Assembly (NCBI GenBank): GCA_018432615.1
Contig: JAHDSQ010000012.1
Coordinates: 159,949-223,948, forward strand
Direction: 5' to 3'
From: Clostridia bacterium
GTDB lineage: Bacteria; Bacillota; Peptococcia; DRI-13; SM3-B62
DNA: 64,000 nucleotides
The notes beneath the pieces were generated by a model that saw only the letters and a program-made list of their open reading frames with translations, did no database searches and was not told where the DNA came from. Made by a program: the position numbers and the translations under genes. Of this stretch, positions 8,690 to 17,769 are shown one piece after another (position 1 is the stretch's first letter; every line of letters begins with the position of its first letter).

Positions 8690-8744
8690 ATTGCCTGAAT
8701 TTAATAACAATGCTATCCAAAACTACGAAGGCGGTGGTTTTTTA

Positions 8745-9719
8745 ATGATGAATAGAGACGAGGACATTCATAGAAGTTGTGTCGTTATAGATGGGCATTG
8801 CGATACTTTACTGGAGCTTTACAAGCATAAACGATCGTTCTGGGAGCAAAATAATCATTGTCACCTTAATTGGCCTCTTTTGCAAATGGGAAAAGTAAAC
8901 CTTCAGTTTTTGGCTATTTATATTGAACCCGAGTATAAGCCTTATGGAGCCTTGTGCAGGGTAATGGAATTACTTGATCACTATCACACGATAAGCAGTG
9001 AAGGGGAAATACAGTTAAAAACAATCCTAAAAAAAGAGGATTTATCCTTGCTTGCTCCCGATACCAGTTGCATGTATTTACTGGCTATTGAAGGAGGAGA
9101 AGTGCTGGAAGGTAAAATAAGCACCTTGCGAATTCTATCTAAACTCGGCATACGTTGCATGACACTCACCTGGAATCAGAGGAACAAAATCGCCGACGGG
9201 GTTTGGGAAAAAGACAGTCAAGGTGGTTTGACTACTTTTGGCCGGGAAGTTGTTAAAGAGATGAATAGAATAGGTATGTTGATTGACGTATCCCACATTT
9301 CGGAAAAAGGTTTTTGGGATGTCATATCTCAAAGCAATAAACCTATTGCGGCGACACATTCTTGTTGCGCTGCCTTGCATAAGCACCCCAGAAACCTGAC
9401 TAACGAGCAATTAGCAGCAATTAAAGCTAATAAGGGGATAGTGGGAATCAACTTTTATCCCGGTTTCCTGGGCGAAGGTGAAATAACAATAGATACGGTT
9501 ATTGAACACCTTGAGTATGCCGTGTCCGTTGCCGGAATAGACCACGTTGGTTTGGGATCGGATTTCGACGGTATTGATAAAACCCCTCTTGGTTTGAGTA
9601 GCCCGGCGGATTTGCCACAGATAACAAAAAAGCTTATTATAAAAGGGTGGAGCCGGGAAGATATTAGAAAAGTGCTGGGAGGTAATTACGTTCGCTTATT
9701 GCAAAACACGTTGCCATGA
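8745..9719 (+). CDS. Membrane-dipeptidase-like (M19) zinc peptidase
   Basis: 324 residues, normal for peptidase family M19, which hydrolyses dipeptides, including D-amino-acid-containing ones, with two zinc ions. Metal-site motifs are VIDGHCDTL (HxD) near the N-terminus, AIEGGE, DVSHISEKGFWDV, THSCCAALHKHPRN and the C-terminal GLGSDFDG. ATG 8745 follows AAGGCGGTG at a workable distance; ATG 8748 is equally possible. No signal peptide is seen, so despite the family name it is probably cytoplasmic. The gene starts soon after the spoVS terminator, and the PHP gene follows directly, so it is probably the first gene of the run down to the cob genes. The physiological substrate is unknown. Confidence 0.88.
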   Translation: MMNRDEDIHRSCVVIDGHCDTLLELYKHKRSFWEQNNHCHLNWPLLQMGKVNLQFLAIYIEPEYKPYGALCRVMELLDHYHTISSEGEIQLKTILKKEDLSLLAPDTSCMYLLAIEGGEVLEGKISTLRILSKLGIRCMTLTWNQRNKIADGVWEKDSQGGLTTFGREVVKEMNRIGMLIDVSHISEKGFWDVISQSNKPIAATHSCCAALHKHPRNLTNEQLAAIKANKGIVGINFYPGFLGEGEITIDTVIEHLEYAVSVAGIDHVGLGSDFDGIDKTPLGLSSPADLPQITKKLIIKGWSREDIRKVLGGNYVRLLQNTLP

Positions 9720-9732
9720 TGCCAAAACCCTG

Positions 9733-10554
9733 ATAAAATGCGACTTGCACCTTCATACAACTTTTTCAGACGGGAAGTATGATCCAGAGGTTCTTATTGA
9801 TTTCGCGCATAAAAGTTATATCCGTTTTTTGTCCATAACAGACCATGATACTACCGCAAGCTTACAAGAAACGGCACAAGCCTGTGAACAAAAGGGAATT
9901 AGCTTTATACCCGGAATAGAGCTCAGTACGGTTTATGAAGGCGTAGAAATTCATATTCTGGGTTACAATTTTGATCCCCATAATGCCAGCCTGCAAACAG
10001 AAATAAAGAAGATGCGAAATTATCGCTTACAGCGTGCGAAAACCATAATTGAACGTCTGAATAAGCTGGGAATAGAGGTACAACTGAGTGAAGTTTTAGA
10101 TGTGGCCGGGAGCTGCGATAACATCGGACGACCCCATATTGCGCTGTTATTAAAAGAAAAAGGATATGTAAAGACGATTGCCGAGGCCTTTATTAAATAC
10201 CTTGATCCCGGACGACCAGGTTATGTTGAACGCTATAAGCTCAAACCTTCAGAAGCAATTGAGTTGATTGTAAATGCAGGGGGGATACCGGTTTATGCAC
10301 ACCCGGGAATAAATTTTTCTAAAAATGTCTTTGATACTGTGTTAAACATGGACATAGCAGGAATAGAGGTATTTCATCCCAGTCACAGCAGAGAGGTCTG
10401 TAGTTTCCTTTCTAATACGGCCCAAAAAAGAAAACTGATAATAACTGGCGGTTCCGATTTTCACGGACATGAAACCCATGATTTCTCTAATCTCGGAGCA
10501 ATGAACGTACCTTATGCAACAATTGAGAAACTTTTTCAGGATGTGATACGATGA
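9733..10554 (+). CDS. PHP-domain phosphoesterase (YciV/TrpH-like)
   Basis: About 273 residues. The metal-binding PHP motifs are DLHLHTTFSDG at the N-terminus, TDHDT, PGIELS, the GRPHIA and YAHPG segments and GGSDFHG near the end. Relatives act on 3',5'-bisphosphates or short 5'-phosphorylated oligonucleotides. The start is unclear: ordinary codons begin only at TTG 9745, which would cut into DLHLHT. The sequence ATA AAA TGC GAC (9733) gives a typical N-terminus but lacks a standard start and a ribosome binding site. An ATG at 9738 would fit perfectly if one C (9741) were absent. It is probably coupled to the dipeptidase stop at 9719 and overlaps cobU by ATGA. Confidence 0.85.
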   Translation: MKCDLHLHTTFSDGKYDPEVLIDFAHKSYIRFLSITDHDTTASLQETAQACEQKGISFIPGIELSTVYEGVEIHILGYNFDPHNASLQTEIKKMRNYRLQRAKTIIERLNKLGIEVQLSEVLDVAGSCDNIGRPHIALLLKEKGYVKTIAEAFIKYLDPGRPGYVERYKLKPSEAIELIVNAGGIPVYAHPGINFSKNVFDTVLNMDIAGIEVFHPSHSREVCSFLSNTAQKRKLIITGGSDFHGHETHDFSNLGAMNVPYATIEKLFQDVIR

Positions 10555-11135
10555 GTGCAGGAAAGCTTATTTTGATATCGGGAGCAGTAAGAAGCGGAAA
10601 AAGTTCATTTGCCGAAAAAATTGCCATACAAAAGGACGAATCAGTGGCTTATTTGGCAACGGCACAACCTTTGGACGATGAAATGGAAGAAAGGATTAGG
10701 CAACACCGCTTAGTTCGTCCGGACAAATGGCAGACATTTGAAGAGCCTTACGACATTTCAAGCGTAATTAAAAGAAACCATACTGAGTATGATACTTGGC
10801 TTTTGGATTGTGTAACGATGCTGATATCAAACTTATATCTCGCAAAGATTGATAATCTGCCACAAGAAAAACTGACAGCAGTAAAAATCAATGAAATTCA
10901 GGGCTTTATCATAGCGCAGTTTACAGATATAATTGATACTGTTATTGAAACGGGAGTCACAATGATTGCTGTTACAAACGAAATCGGTTGGGGAATCGTT
11001 CCTGCCGACCCTTTGACGAGGGGATATCGTGATATTGTCGGTCTGACTAATCAAATGCTAGCAGCGAAGGCCAGTGAAGTGTACCTTGTGTCACTTGGTA
11101 TACCTCTAAAAATCAAACCGAAAAGAGATTATTAA
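10551..11135 (+). CDS. cobU: CobU, adenosylcobinamide kinase / adenosylcobinamide-phosphate guanylyltransferase
   Basis: 194 residues, the normal size. The P-loop SGAVRSGKSSFAE lies near residues 9-21. The segment with the guanylylated histidine (RIRQHRLVRPDKWQTFEEP), LLDCVTMLISNLY and VTNEIGWGIVP are all typical. It phosphorylates adenosylcobinamide and then attaches GMP, making adenosyl-GDP-cobinamide for CobS. It overlaps both neighbours (ATGA with the PHP gene, TAATG with cobS). The early corrin-ring and cobT genes are not in the window, so this is the nucleotide-loop assembly end of cobalamin synthesis or salvage. No cobalamin riboswitch precedes it. Confidence 0.94.
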   Translation: MSAGKLILISGAVRSGKSSFAEKIAIQKDESVAYLATAQPLDDEMEERIRQHRLVRPDKWQTFEEPYDISSVIKRNHTEYDTWLLDCVTMLISNLYLAKIDNLPQEKLTAVKINEIQGFIIAQFTDIIDTVIETGVTMIAVTNEIGWGIVPADPLTRGYRDIVGLTNQMLAAKASEVYLVSLGIPLKIKPKRDY

Positions 11136-11881
11136 TGAGAAGCTTCATAATTGCTCTTCAGTTTTTAACTATTATCAGGATTAAAAAAAACATACCCTTT
11201 ACCGAAAGGGACTCCAGCAGAGCAACCGTATATTTTCCGTTTGTCGGGTTGCTCATAGGAGGACTATTGGCACTTTTGGCTTACTTTGGTAGCCATCTTT
11301 TCTTGCATTCAACAACAGTTATCTTTGTCATAATAGCTGAAATAATAATTACCGGCGGTTTGCATCTTGATGGTTTTATGGATACTTGTGACGGCATATT
11401 AGCGCGCCGGGGACCGGAAAAAGCCTTGGAAATAATGAAAGACAGTCGTGTAGGAGCAATGGGTATCTTAGGTTTGGTTGTACTGCTTTTACTCAAAATA
11501 TCTTTATTGCTCGAGGCTTCCTATCCGGTGATATTGGTACTTTTAGTCCTAATGCCCTTATGCGGACGCTGGACAATGGTCTATTTAATTTATTTTCATC
11601 CTTCCGCCAGAAAATCGGGTTTAGGCAGCCTTTTTAAAAAGCATATTAAAAAAGTCGGTTTTTTCATCGCAACAGCATATACCCTCATCGCTTTGGTTGT
11701 TCTTTGGTTTTTTTCGGTTAAATTACTCATGGCTATTCCCTTGACAGGTATTTCCATAGTATTAATCGGCAGAAAAATCAACGAGATATTAGGTGGACAC
11801 ACCGGTGATACCTATGGAATGATGAGCGAGCTAACAGAAGTCCTTTTTTTATTTTGGTGTATATTGCTTCTCAAAATATAA
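11135..11881 (+). CDS. cobS: CobS, adenosylcobinamide-GDP ribazoletransferase
   Basis: 248 residues with five or more membrane helices, as expected for CobS (cobalamin-5'-phosphate synthase). The diagnostic motif GGLHLDGFMDTCDG lies near residues 70-83, with conserved aspartates that probably bind metal. The protein joins alpha-ribazole phosphate to adenosyl-GDP-cobinamide at the membrane. Its start overlaps the last base of the cobU stop. The C-terminal part carries GGHTGDTYGMMSELTEV, also family-typical. The histidine phosphatase that follows would remove the phosphate, so three consecutive steps are encoded together. Confidence 0.93.
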   Translation: MRSFIIALQFLTIIRIKKNIPFTERDSSRATVYFPFVGLLIGGLLALLAYFGSHLFLHSTTVIFVIIAEIIITGGLHLDGFMDTCDGILARRGPEKALEIMKDSRVGAMGILGLVVLLLLKISLLLEASYPVILVLLVLMPLCGRWTMVYLIYFHPSARKSGLGSLFKKHIKKVGFFIATAYTLIALVVLWFFSVKLLMAIPLTGISIVLIGRKINEILGGHTGDTYGMMSELTEVLFLFWCILLLKI

Positions 11882-11900
11882 CAATTTCAGGAGAATTAAT

Positions 11901-12512
11901 ATGGTACAACGAATTTATCTCGTAAGACACGGTCAAACTATTTGGAATTATGAACACCGCTATCAAGGACATACCGACACTGAATTAAGTCCTGAAGGCA
12001 TAGAACAAGCAATAGCCTTACAAAAACGTATGCTTCATAAAAATCTTACTGCCGTATATAGCAGTGATTTAAAAAGGGCTTATGAAACAGCCCGAATAAT
12101 TGCCCAGCCGCACAATATTGATGTTAAAGTTTGTTCAGGCTTAAGAGAAATAAATTTTGGTGTATGGGAAGGCCTAACTTACACAGATATTGAACAAAAT
12201 TATCCTGACTTGCTAAAACTCTGGTTGGAAACACCCCATCTTTTACATGTTCCTCAAGGAGAGAGTTTCCCGATTGTAAAAGAAAGGGCTTTGAAAAGCA
12301 TAAAAGAAATAATTTATAGTAATCATAAAGACGACGTGCTTATCGTATCCCACGGAGGTACTATAGCGGCTTTGATCTGTTCCTTAGAAGGGAAATCATT
12401 AATGGAAATGTGGCAGTATAAGCAGAGTAACACATCAGTAACCACCCTAATTATTAATAAGGGAAATATCACTATCGAATCAATAAATGATGTTTCACAT
12501 CTTCAAAGTTAA
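11901..12512 (+). CDS. cobC: Histidine phosphatase, probable alpha-ribazole phosphatase CobC
   Basis: 203 residues. The catalytic LVRHGQT motif is at residues 7-13, YQGHTDTELSPEG follows, and the second histidine is in VSHGGTIAAL. These mark the phosphoglycerate-mutase-like phosphatase superfamily. The assignment to CobC (dephosphorylation of alpha-ribazole phosphate or adenosylcobalamin phosphate) rests on position 19 bp after cobS; the superfamily has many specificities. ATG 11901 has AGGAGA 6 nt upstream. Confidence 0.83.
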   Translation: MVQRIYLVRHGQTIWNYEHRYQGHTDTELSPEGIEQAIALQKRMLHKNLTAVYSSDLKRAYETARIIAQPHNIDVKVCSGLREINFGVWEGLTYTDIEQNYPDLLKLWLETPHLLHVPQGESFPIVKERALKSIKEIIYSNHKDDVLIVSHGGTIAALICSLEGKSLMEMWQYKQSNTSVTTLIINKGNITIESINDVSHLQS

Positions 12513-12532
12513 ATTTAATGAGGTGACTAATT

Positions 12533-12844
12533 ATGCCGAACGGATATCAGAGATGGAGAATGATCTGGAATATTCCCCGGCTATTAAAAAAAAGCTGGAG
12601 ATATCTAAGAGACGACAGTGTTTCCTTTTGGCACAAAACGCTGTTGCTCTCGGCTGGTATTGGCTACATCCTTTGGCCCCTTGATTTGATACCGGATGTT
12701 CCGGTAATCGGACAATTGGACGACATCGGCATAGTGTTTCTGCTCTTGAATTGGTTTGTGAACCGTTCTGAAAAGGGATTCATAGAAGCGGAATATCGCA
12801 TTCATGATATGGAGGATGACATTGAGGATGGCGATGAAAAATAA
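12533..12844 (+). CDS. YkvA/DUF1232 family small membrane protein
   Basis: 103 residues. The hallmark motif PLDLIPDVPVIGQLDDIGI lies near residues 50-68, preceded by a hydrophobic segment (TLLLSAGIGYILW). It defines the DUF1232 family of small, probably membrane-associated proteins with no settled function. The N-terminus is strongly basic and tryptophan-rich; the C-terminus is acidic (HDMEDDIEDGDEK). ATG 12533 is preceded by GAGGTGA. It sits 20 bp after the cobC-like gene and is probably the last gene of that transcript. Confidence 0.85.
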   Translation: MPNGYQRWRMIWNIPRLLKKSWRYLRDDSVSFWHKTLLLSAGIGYILWPLDLIPDVPVIGQLDDIGIVFLLLNWFVNRSEKGFIEAEYRIHDMEDDIEDGDEK

Positions 12845-12914
12845 TATAACATATCCAGTTAGAATGTGTTATAATGCCAATAATAATATTTTGCTGATAT
12901 ACTTAGCGTGATAA

Positions 12915-14381
<1,467 letters not shown>

Positions 14382-14412
14382 GTTTTAATAGTTATTACTA
14401 TGTCAACTATTC

Positions 14413-14439
14413 ACAGAGGAGCAATCCTCTGTTTTTTTA
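14413..14439 (+). terminator. Terminator after guaB
   Basis: ACAGAGGA and TCCTCTGT (14413-14420, 14425-14432) form a perfect stem with a GCAA tetraloop followed by seven T residues. Confidence 0.93.
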
Positions 14440-14504
14440 TTGTGGTATGTGACAAAATAATTTACATTATTTGATAAATTGGTCTATATTTTGTCTTATA
14501 TGTA

Positions 14505-14513
14505 TGTTATAAT
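14505..14513 (+). promoter_or_regulatory. Extended -10 promoter for the first Tad locus
   Basis: TGTTATAAT is an extended -10 element (TGnTATAAT) 82 bp ahead of the tadB-like start. No good -35 is visible at 17 bp. The region between the guaB terminator and the first gene is very AT-rich and holds nothing else. Confidence 0.5.
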
Positions 14514-14594
14514 AAGTAAAACAATGTATATATATGCTATTACTTGTATATATTGCTATCATTTTATAGCTTAGAGAGAGGAGGGAAAATAGGC

Positions 14595-15446
14595 GTGATT
14601 ATTCCACTCATAAATACAATGCTCGTCGGAACTTGGTTTGTTTTTGCCGTACTCTATCTGAATCCGACAGCGAAAAAGCCTTTTACCTTATTCTCAAACC
14701 GGGATTCTTTGAAAAGATCATCCTACAGATTTAAAATAAAAAAAAGATTACCCCTCATCACTTCCGCCAGCTGGGTATCTGCCATATTGATATCCATCAT
14801 GACAGAAAATATTTTTCTTTTAGCGGCAGGGTTGGCTGCAGGAGCCTATTTGCCGGGTTTTTTCATAGAAAAAAAGAGAAGAGGGCAAAGAATAAGGATT
14901 ATCACAAAGCTCGTTAGTCCTTTAAGGCTACTGATATCACGTTTGCCGGATCAGAACAACATAACAAAAGCCATTGAACTTACCCGCAATGAAATCATAG
15001 ATGATGAGATTCGCAATATCTTTTCAAATTATCTCAAAGATGTTAATATTTGCGGAAACGTGCATGATGCCCTGCTGAATATGAAAGACTCAGTAAGCCT
15101 AAGTAAGTTTGATGTTTTTATTGAATACTTGCTGCAAACACACTATGAGGGTTTTACAAAAGAATCGCTTAATGCTTTGAGCAAATCCGTCGAAGCAATA
15201 GAATTTGATTTAAGAGCCATTGAGATTGTCAACGAAAAAAGCCGCACTAAAAAAAGAAATCTCTATACTGCCTTGGCGGTATCCTGGATGTTTCCCGTTA
15301 TTCTTTCTTTTGCCAATACAGGTCAGCGCAATGTTTATCTTCATACCACAGCCGGAAAGATTCTAATTCTTTTCTATGTTGTCGGATCCCTGTTTGTTTA
15401 TCTCAAGGGTGAAGAATACCTCACCTTAAACCTTGATGAACTTTAA
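14595..15446 (+). CDS. TadB-like inner membrane platform protein (Tad locus 1)
   Basis: 283 residues. Two membrane helices near the N-terminus, a central cytoplasmic helical region (about 105-230) and C-terminal helices match the type II secretion F domain architecture of TadB. Tad platform proteins sit under the pilus and couple the ATPase to pilin assembly. The GTG start at 14595 follows GGAGGG 10 nt upstream. A TadC-like gene, a small pilin-like gene and a CpaB-like gene follow at once. Similarity to TadB is by architecture and context rather than strong motifs, so confidence is moderate. A second TadB-like gene is at 58077-58961. Confidence 0.72.
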   Translation: MIIPLINTMLVGTWFVFAVLYLNPTAKKPFTLFSNRDSLKRSSYRFKIKKRLPLITSASWVSAILISIMTENIFLLAAGLAAGAYLPGFFIEKKRRGQRIRIITKLVSPLRLLISRLPDQNNITKAIELTRNEIIDDEIRNIFSNYLKDVNICGNVHDALLNMKDSVSLSKFDVFIEYLLQTHYEGFTKESLNALSKSVEAIEFDLRAIEIVNEKSRTKKRNLYTALAVSWMFPVILSFANTGQRNVYLHTTAGKILILFYVVGSLFVYLKGEEYLTLNLDEL

Positions 15447-15459
15447 GGAGTTGGTATCA

Positions 15460-16365
15460 TTGCTGATGATAGTCTGGTCATACATAATGCCTTTCATCCT
15501 TGCCGCATGCCTAACAGGCCTTGTGGCAAAAAAACTACTACCTGACAAAAAAGCACATCAAGCGATAATAAAGGCTAGGCAGGCAATTATGTCCGAAACC
15601 GAATTAGAACTCGCTGCTGAGGGACAAGCAATAAAAACAGTATCGGCCTTATTAAGAGCTATACGTAAGTATGCAGAATTAGACGATCTATTAATTGTAG
15701 AAATGGGAAATATGCTGCGCTTAATGGGTTCATTGAATAAGCCGGAAAAGGAACTGGCACGCTATATCGTTCGCGCTATAGGTGGTGCTGTTCCAATTAT
15801 CATTGTTCCTATTTTAACAGGCTTTGAAGGCTACCTTCTTCTATATCCGCTTGCCGTGGCTATATTGGTGCTCCATCAATATAAGAGCCTAAAAAAACAG
15901 TTTAATCAGTGGCAAAAGGATATAATTGTGGATCTGCCCGCCCTGATCGATAAACTGAGGATCAGTTTTTCCTGTGGTAAAGATTATGTTTCGGCATTTA
16001 TACAGGTTCGTGAACTATCAGGTTTGAGGATGAAAACCGTTATTAACAACTTAATAAATGATTTGCAATATTTAAGACCTGCCTTAGCTCTTGATTTTTT
16101 CGCGGAATCCTTTAACCTGCCTGTTGTAAATAAGTTCACCTCTGCCGTTAAAATAGCTGTTGAACATGGTTATGAGGCCGCAGAAAGCTATTTTGCCGCA
16201 ATTGAGGATGATATTTCAGAAATTAGGAAGGTTGCTATTGAGGAGAAGACAAAATCAAAGCCGGAAAAGGTCGTTCTACTCTATTTGATTATTATCAGTT
16301 TGTCTGTAGGGTCATTACTGATTAAAGGATGGGAAATATTTAACGGGTTAAATACCATAATGTGA
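15460..16365 (+). CDS. TadC-like inner membrane platform protein (Tad locus 1)
   Basis: 301 residues. A helix at the N-terminus (IVWSYIMPFILAACLTGLVA), a pair of helices near 105-145 and one near the C-terminus frame a cytoplasmic region containing DIIVDLPALIDKLRISFSCG, the typical beginning of a type II secretion F domain in TadC proteins. TTG 15460 is chosen because AAGGAG lies 9 nt upstream; ATG 15436 lies upstream of that site and has none. The gene begins 13 bp after the tadB-like stop. Its partner in the second locus is 57244-58074. Confidence 0.75.
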   Translation: MLMIVWSYIMPFILAACLTGLVAKKLLPDKKAHQAIIKARQAIMSETELELAAEGQAIKTVSALLRAIRKYAELDDLLIVEMGNMLRLMGSLNKPEKELARYIVRAIGGAVPIIIVPILTGFEGYLLLYPLAVAILVLHQYKSLKKQFNQWQKDIIVDLPALIDKLRISFSCGKDYVSAFIQVRELSGLRMKTVINNLINDLQYLRPALALDFFAESFNLPVVNKFTSAVKIAVEHGYEAAESYFAAIEDDISEIRKVAIEEKTKSKPEKVVLLYLIIISLSVGSLLIKGWEIFNGLNTIM

Positions 16366-16380
16366 AAGGGAGGAAAAAAA

Positions 16381-16548
16381 ATGATTAACATGAAAAATTT
16401 CATCGCCGACGAAAGGGGAGAAATGCTGGGAACTGTGGGATGGATGGCAATTGTTGCGACAATTCTGGTGCTGGTCCACGGACTAATTGCAGGATGGCTG
16501 CCGGGCTTCATTCAGAGGATTTTTAACCAGATGGATGCCCTTGTTTAG
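16381..16548 (+). CDS. Small pilin-like membrane protein (Flp-like)
   Basis: 55 residues. GGGAGG lies 7 nt before ATG 16381. After a short charged N-terminus (IADERG) comes EMLGTVGWMAIVATILVLV, a single membrane helix. A basic/acidic stretch ending in Gly before a hydrophobic helix is the layout of prepilins cut by type IV prepilin peptidases. The small protein at 57026-57223 has the same TVGW motif at the helix start and the same position after a TadC-like gene, which supports the assignment. The classical Glu+5 of Flp pilins is not in the usual place, so it may be a minor pilin or pseudopilin. Confidence 0.7.
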   Translation: MINMKNFIADERGEMLGTVGWMAIVATILVLVHGLIAGWLPGFIQRIFNQMDALV

Positions 16549-16569
16549 GAAAGAGGGAGGTAGTGAAAA

Positions 16570-17313
16570 TTGCGCAGATTGACAAGAATAAAAATTTTTA
16601 AGACCGTCTTGCTCATAGCCACCTTTCTAATGGTGTTCACTGTTACTTTTATGATAAACAGAACATATATCAGAAAACACACCGAATTAGTAGAAGTTGT
16701 GGTTGCCGCCAATAAGCTTCCACCATATTCTTTGGTAACTAGGGACGATCTCACTTTATCTAAAAGACCGCGTTCTGTTGTCAGTACTGAAGCCGTCCGT
16801 GATTTAGAGTTTTTTAGAACCGAAAAAAGCTACTATATAGAGGAACTGGGATTTGGCAAGGGTGATATTATATCCCAGGACCGCATTTTCGAAACAGAAA
16901 CCTCGGAACTAGGCAAAATCGTCAAACTGGTGAATGAAAACAAGATGCTATTATCTGTCAGTACTAACCTTGTCAGAAGCTGTGCAAATATGGTAACCAC
17001 AGGTACTTATGTTGATCTTATTGTTTATCTCGATGGTAGAGATCAGGACGATAGTGATACTATTATTAGCCCAGCGGAAGACGCCCGTCTTTCTAACTTG
17101 TTAGTTGTTGCCACCAAGAATTCCGAAGCCTCCGGAATCGAAGAGGAGGGACGTAATGCTATTCCTGCCGTTGTTACCTTTGAATTAACAAGGGACAAGA
17201 TGGATGTAGCAAAAGTGTTGGTTAAATATAACGAGAAGGGCAGTATTTATCTTCTGCCTGTGGGCTATAGCGGAGAAACTGACAAAGGATGTTCAATCGG
17301 AAAAAAATCATGA
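16570..17313 (+). CDS. CpaB/RcpC-like Flp pilus assembly protein (Tad locus 1)
   Basis: 247 residues. One N-terminal membrane helix (VLLIATFLMVFTVTFMI) is followed by an SAF-like segment (VVVAANKLPPYSLVTRDDLTL) and a domain ending in the secreted C-terminal half. This is the CpaB layout; CpaB proteins are periplasmic or extracytoplasmic parts of Tad pili. TTG 16570 has GGGAGGT 8 nt upstream. A second CpaB-like gene lies at 55502-56134; it aligns in the SAF region (VVVAKSDIPVNSLLEEGKL). The gene overlaps no neighbour. Confidence 0.8.
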   Translation: MRRLTRIKIFKTVLLIATFLMVFTVTFMINRTYIRKHTELVEVVVAANKLPPYSLVTRDDLTLSKRPRSVVSTEAVRDLEFFRTEKSYYIEELGFGKGDIISQDRIFETETSELGKIVKLVNENKMLLSVSTNLVRSCANMVTTGTYVDLIVYLDGRDQDDSDTIISPAEDARLSNLLVVATKNSEASGIEEEGRNAIPAVVTFELTRDKMDVAKVLVKYNEKGSIYLLPVGYSGETDKGCSIGKKS

Positions 17314-17363
17314 GAGAAAAACCGTCTACCAGACGGACATGTAAACCATGGGAGGTATGTATT

Positions 17364-17675
17364 ATGAAATGGAAAGTCAAAGAAGGACAGATTGTTATTG
17401 CTGGAAGAATCGGAATGATTGAGAAAAAAAGCGACAGTTTTTTTATTGTTTCCATTGCCAATAGGTTTAACAAAGATGATACCAAATGGGAGCATGTGGC
17501 TTTTGCCAGCCCAAAAAACGGGGATGGCTATAAATACGCTGAACTAGCGGAAAAGTATATGGTAATTGGACAATATATTACAGTTGTCTGCAATGAAAGA
17601 GAAAACGGAGAGTACAAAAATCTCTACGCCACTGCTGTTGAATTGGGTCCAAAACCATCAAAAAATAAAGAATAG
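17364..17675 (+). CDS. Small SSB-like OB-fold protein
   Basis: 103 residues from ATG 17364, with GGGAGGT 7 nt upstream. The pattern WKVKEGQIVIAGRIG, FFIVSIANRFNKDDTKWEHV, AELAEKYMVIGQYITVVC and NLYATAVELG resembles the beta-strand order of a single-stranded DNA-binding OB fold. It lacks the long acidic C-terminal tail of a replicative SSB. Its place 50 bp after the CpaB-like gene is unusual for a DNA-binding protein. The function is unknown; an OB-fold protein serving the Tad locus, or an unrelated gene read through from it, are both possible. Confidence 0.6.
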   Translation: MKWKVKEGQIVIAGRIGMIEKKSDSFFIVSIANRFNKDDTKWEHVAFASPKNGDGYKYAELAEKYMVIGQYITVVCNERENGEYKNLYATAVELGPKPSKNKE

Positions 17676-17742
17676 GTTATCTATATGTTAGATTGTCGGC
17701 ATAGAATTTTTGCTCTTGAATAAATATGCTTACAAAAGAACG

Positions 17743-17761
17743 CTCCTTTTAAAAAAGGAGG
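17743..17761 (+). promoter_or_regulatory. Hairpin over the deacetylase ribosome binding site
   Basis: CTCCTTTT (17743-17750) is the exact reverse complement of AAAAGGAG (17753-17760), which contains the ribosome binding site of the following gene. Folding would hide that site. A pairing of CTCCTT with AAGGAG leaves a 6-nt loop. Confidence 0.45.
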
Positions 17762-17769
17762 AATGCCTT

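Noticed and set aside
12487..12684. Forward open frame overlapping the end of the cobC-like gene and the YkvA-like gene
   Set aside because: It is out of frame with both genes, and the YkvA-like protein (12533-12844) with its PLDLIPD motif and GAGGTGA site explains the region.
14440..14594. Possible regulatory RNA in the gap before the first Tad locus
   Set aside because: The region is AT-rich but has no stem longer than a few base pairs and no terminator other than that of guaB.
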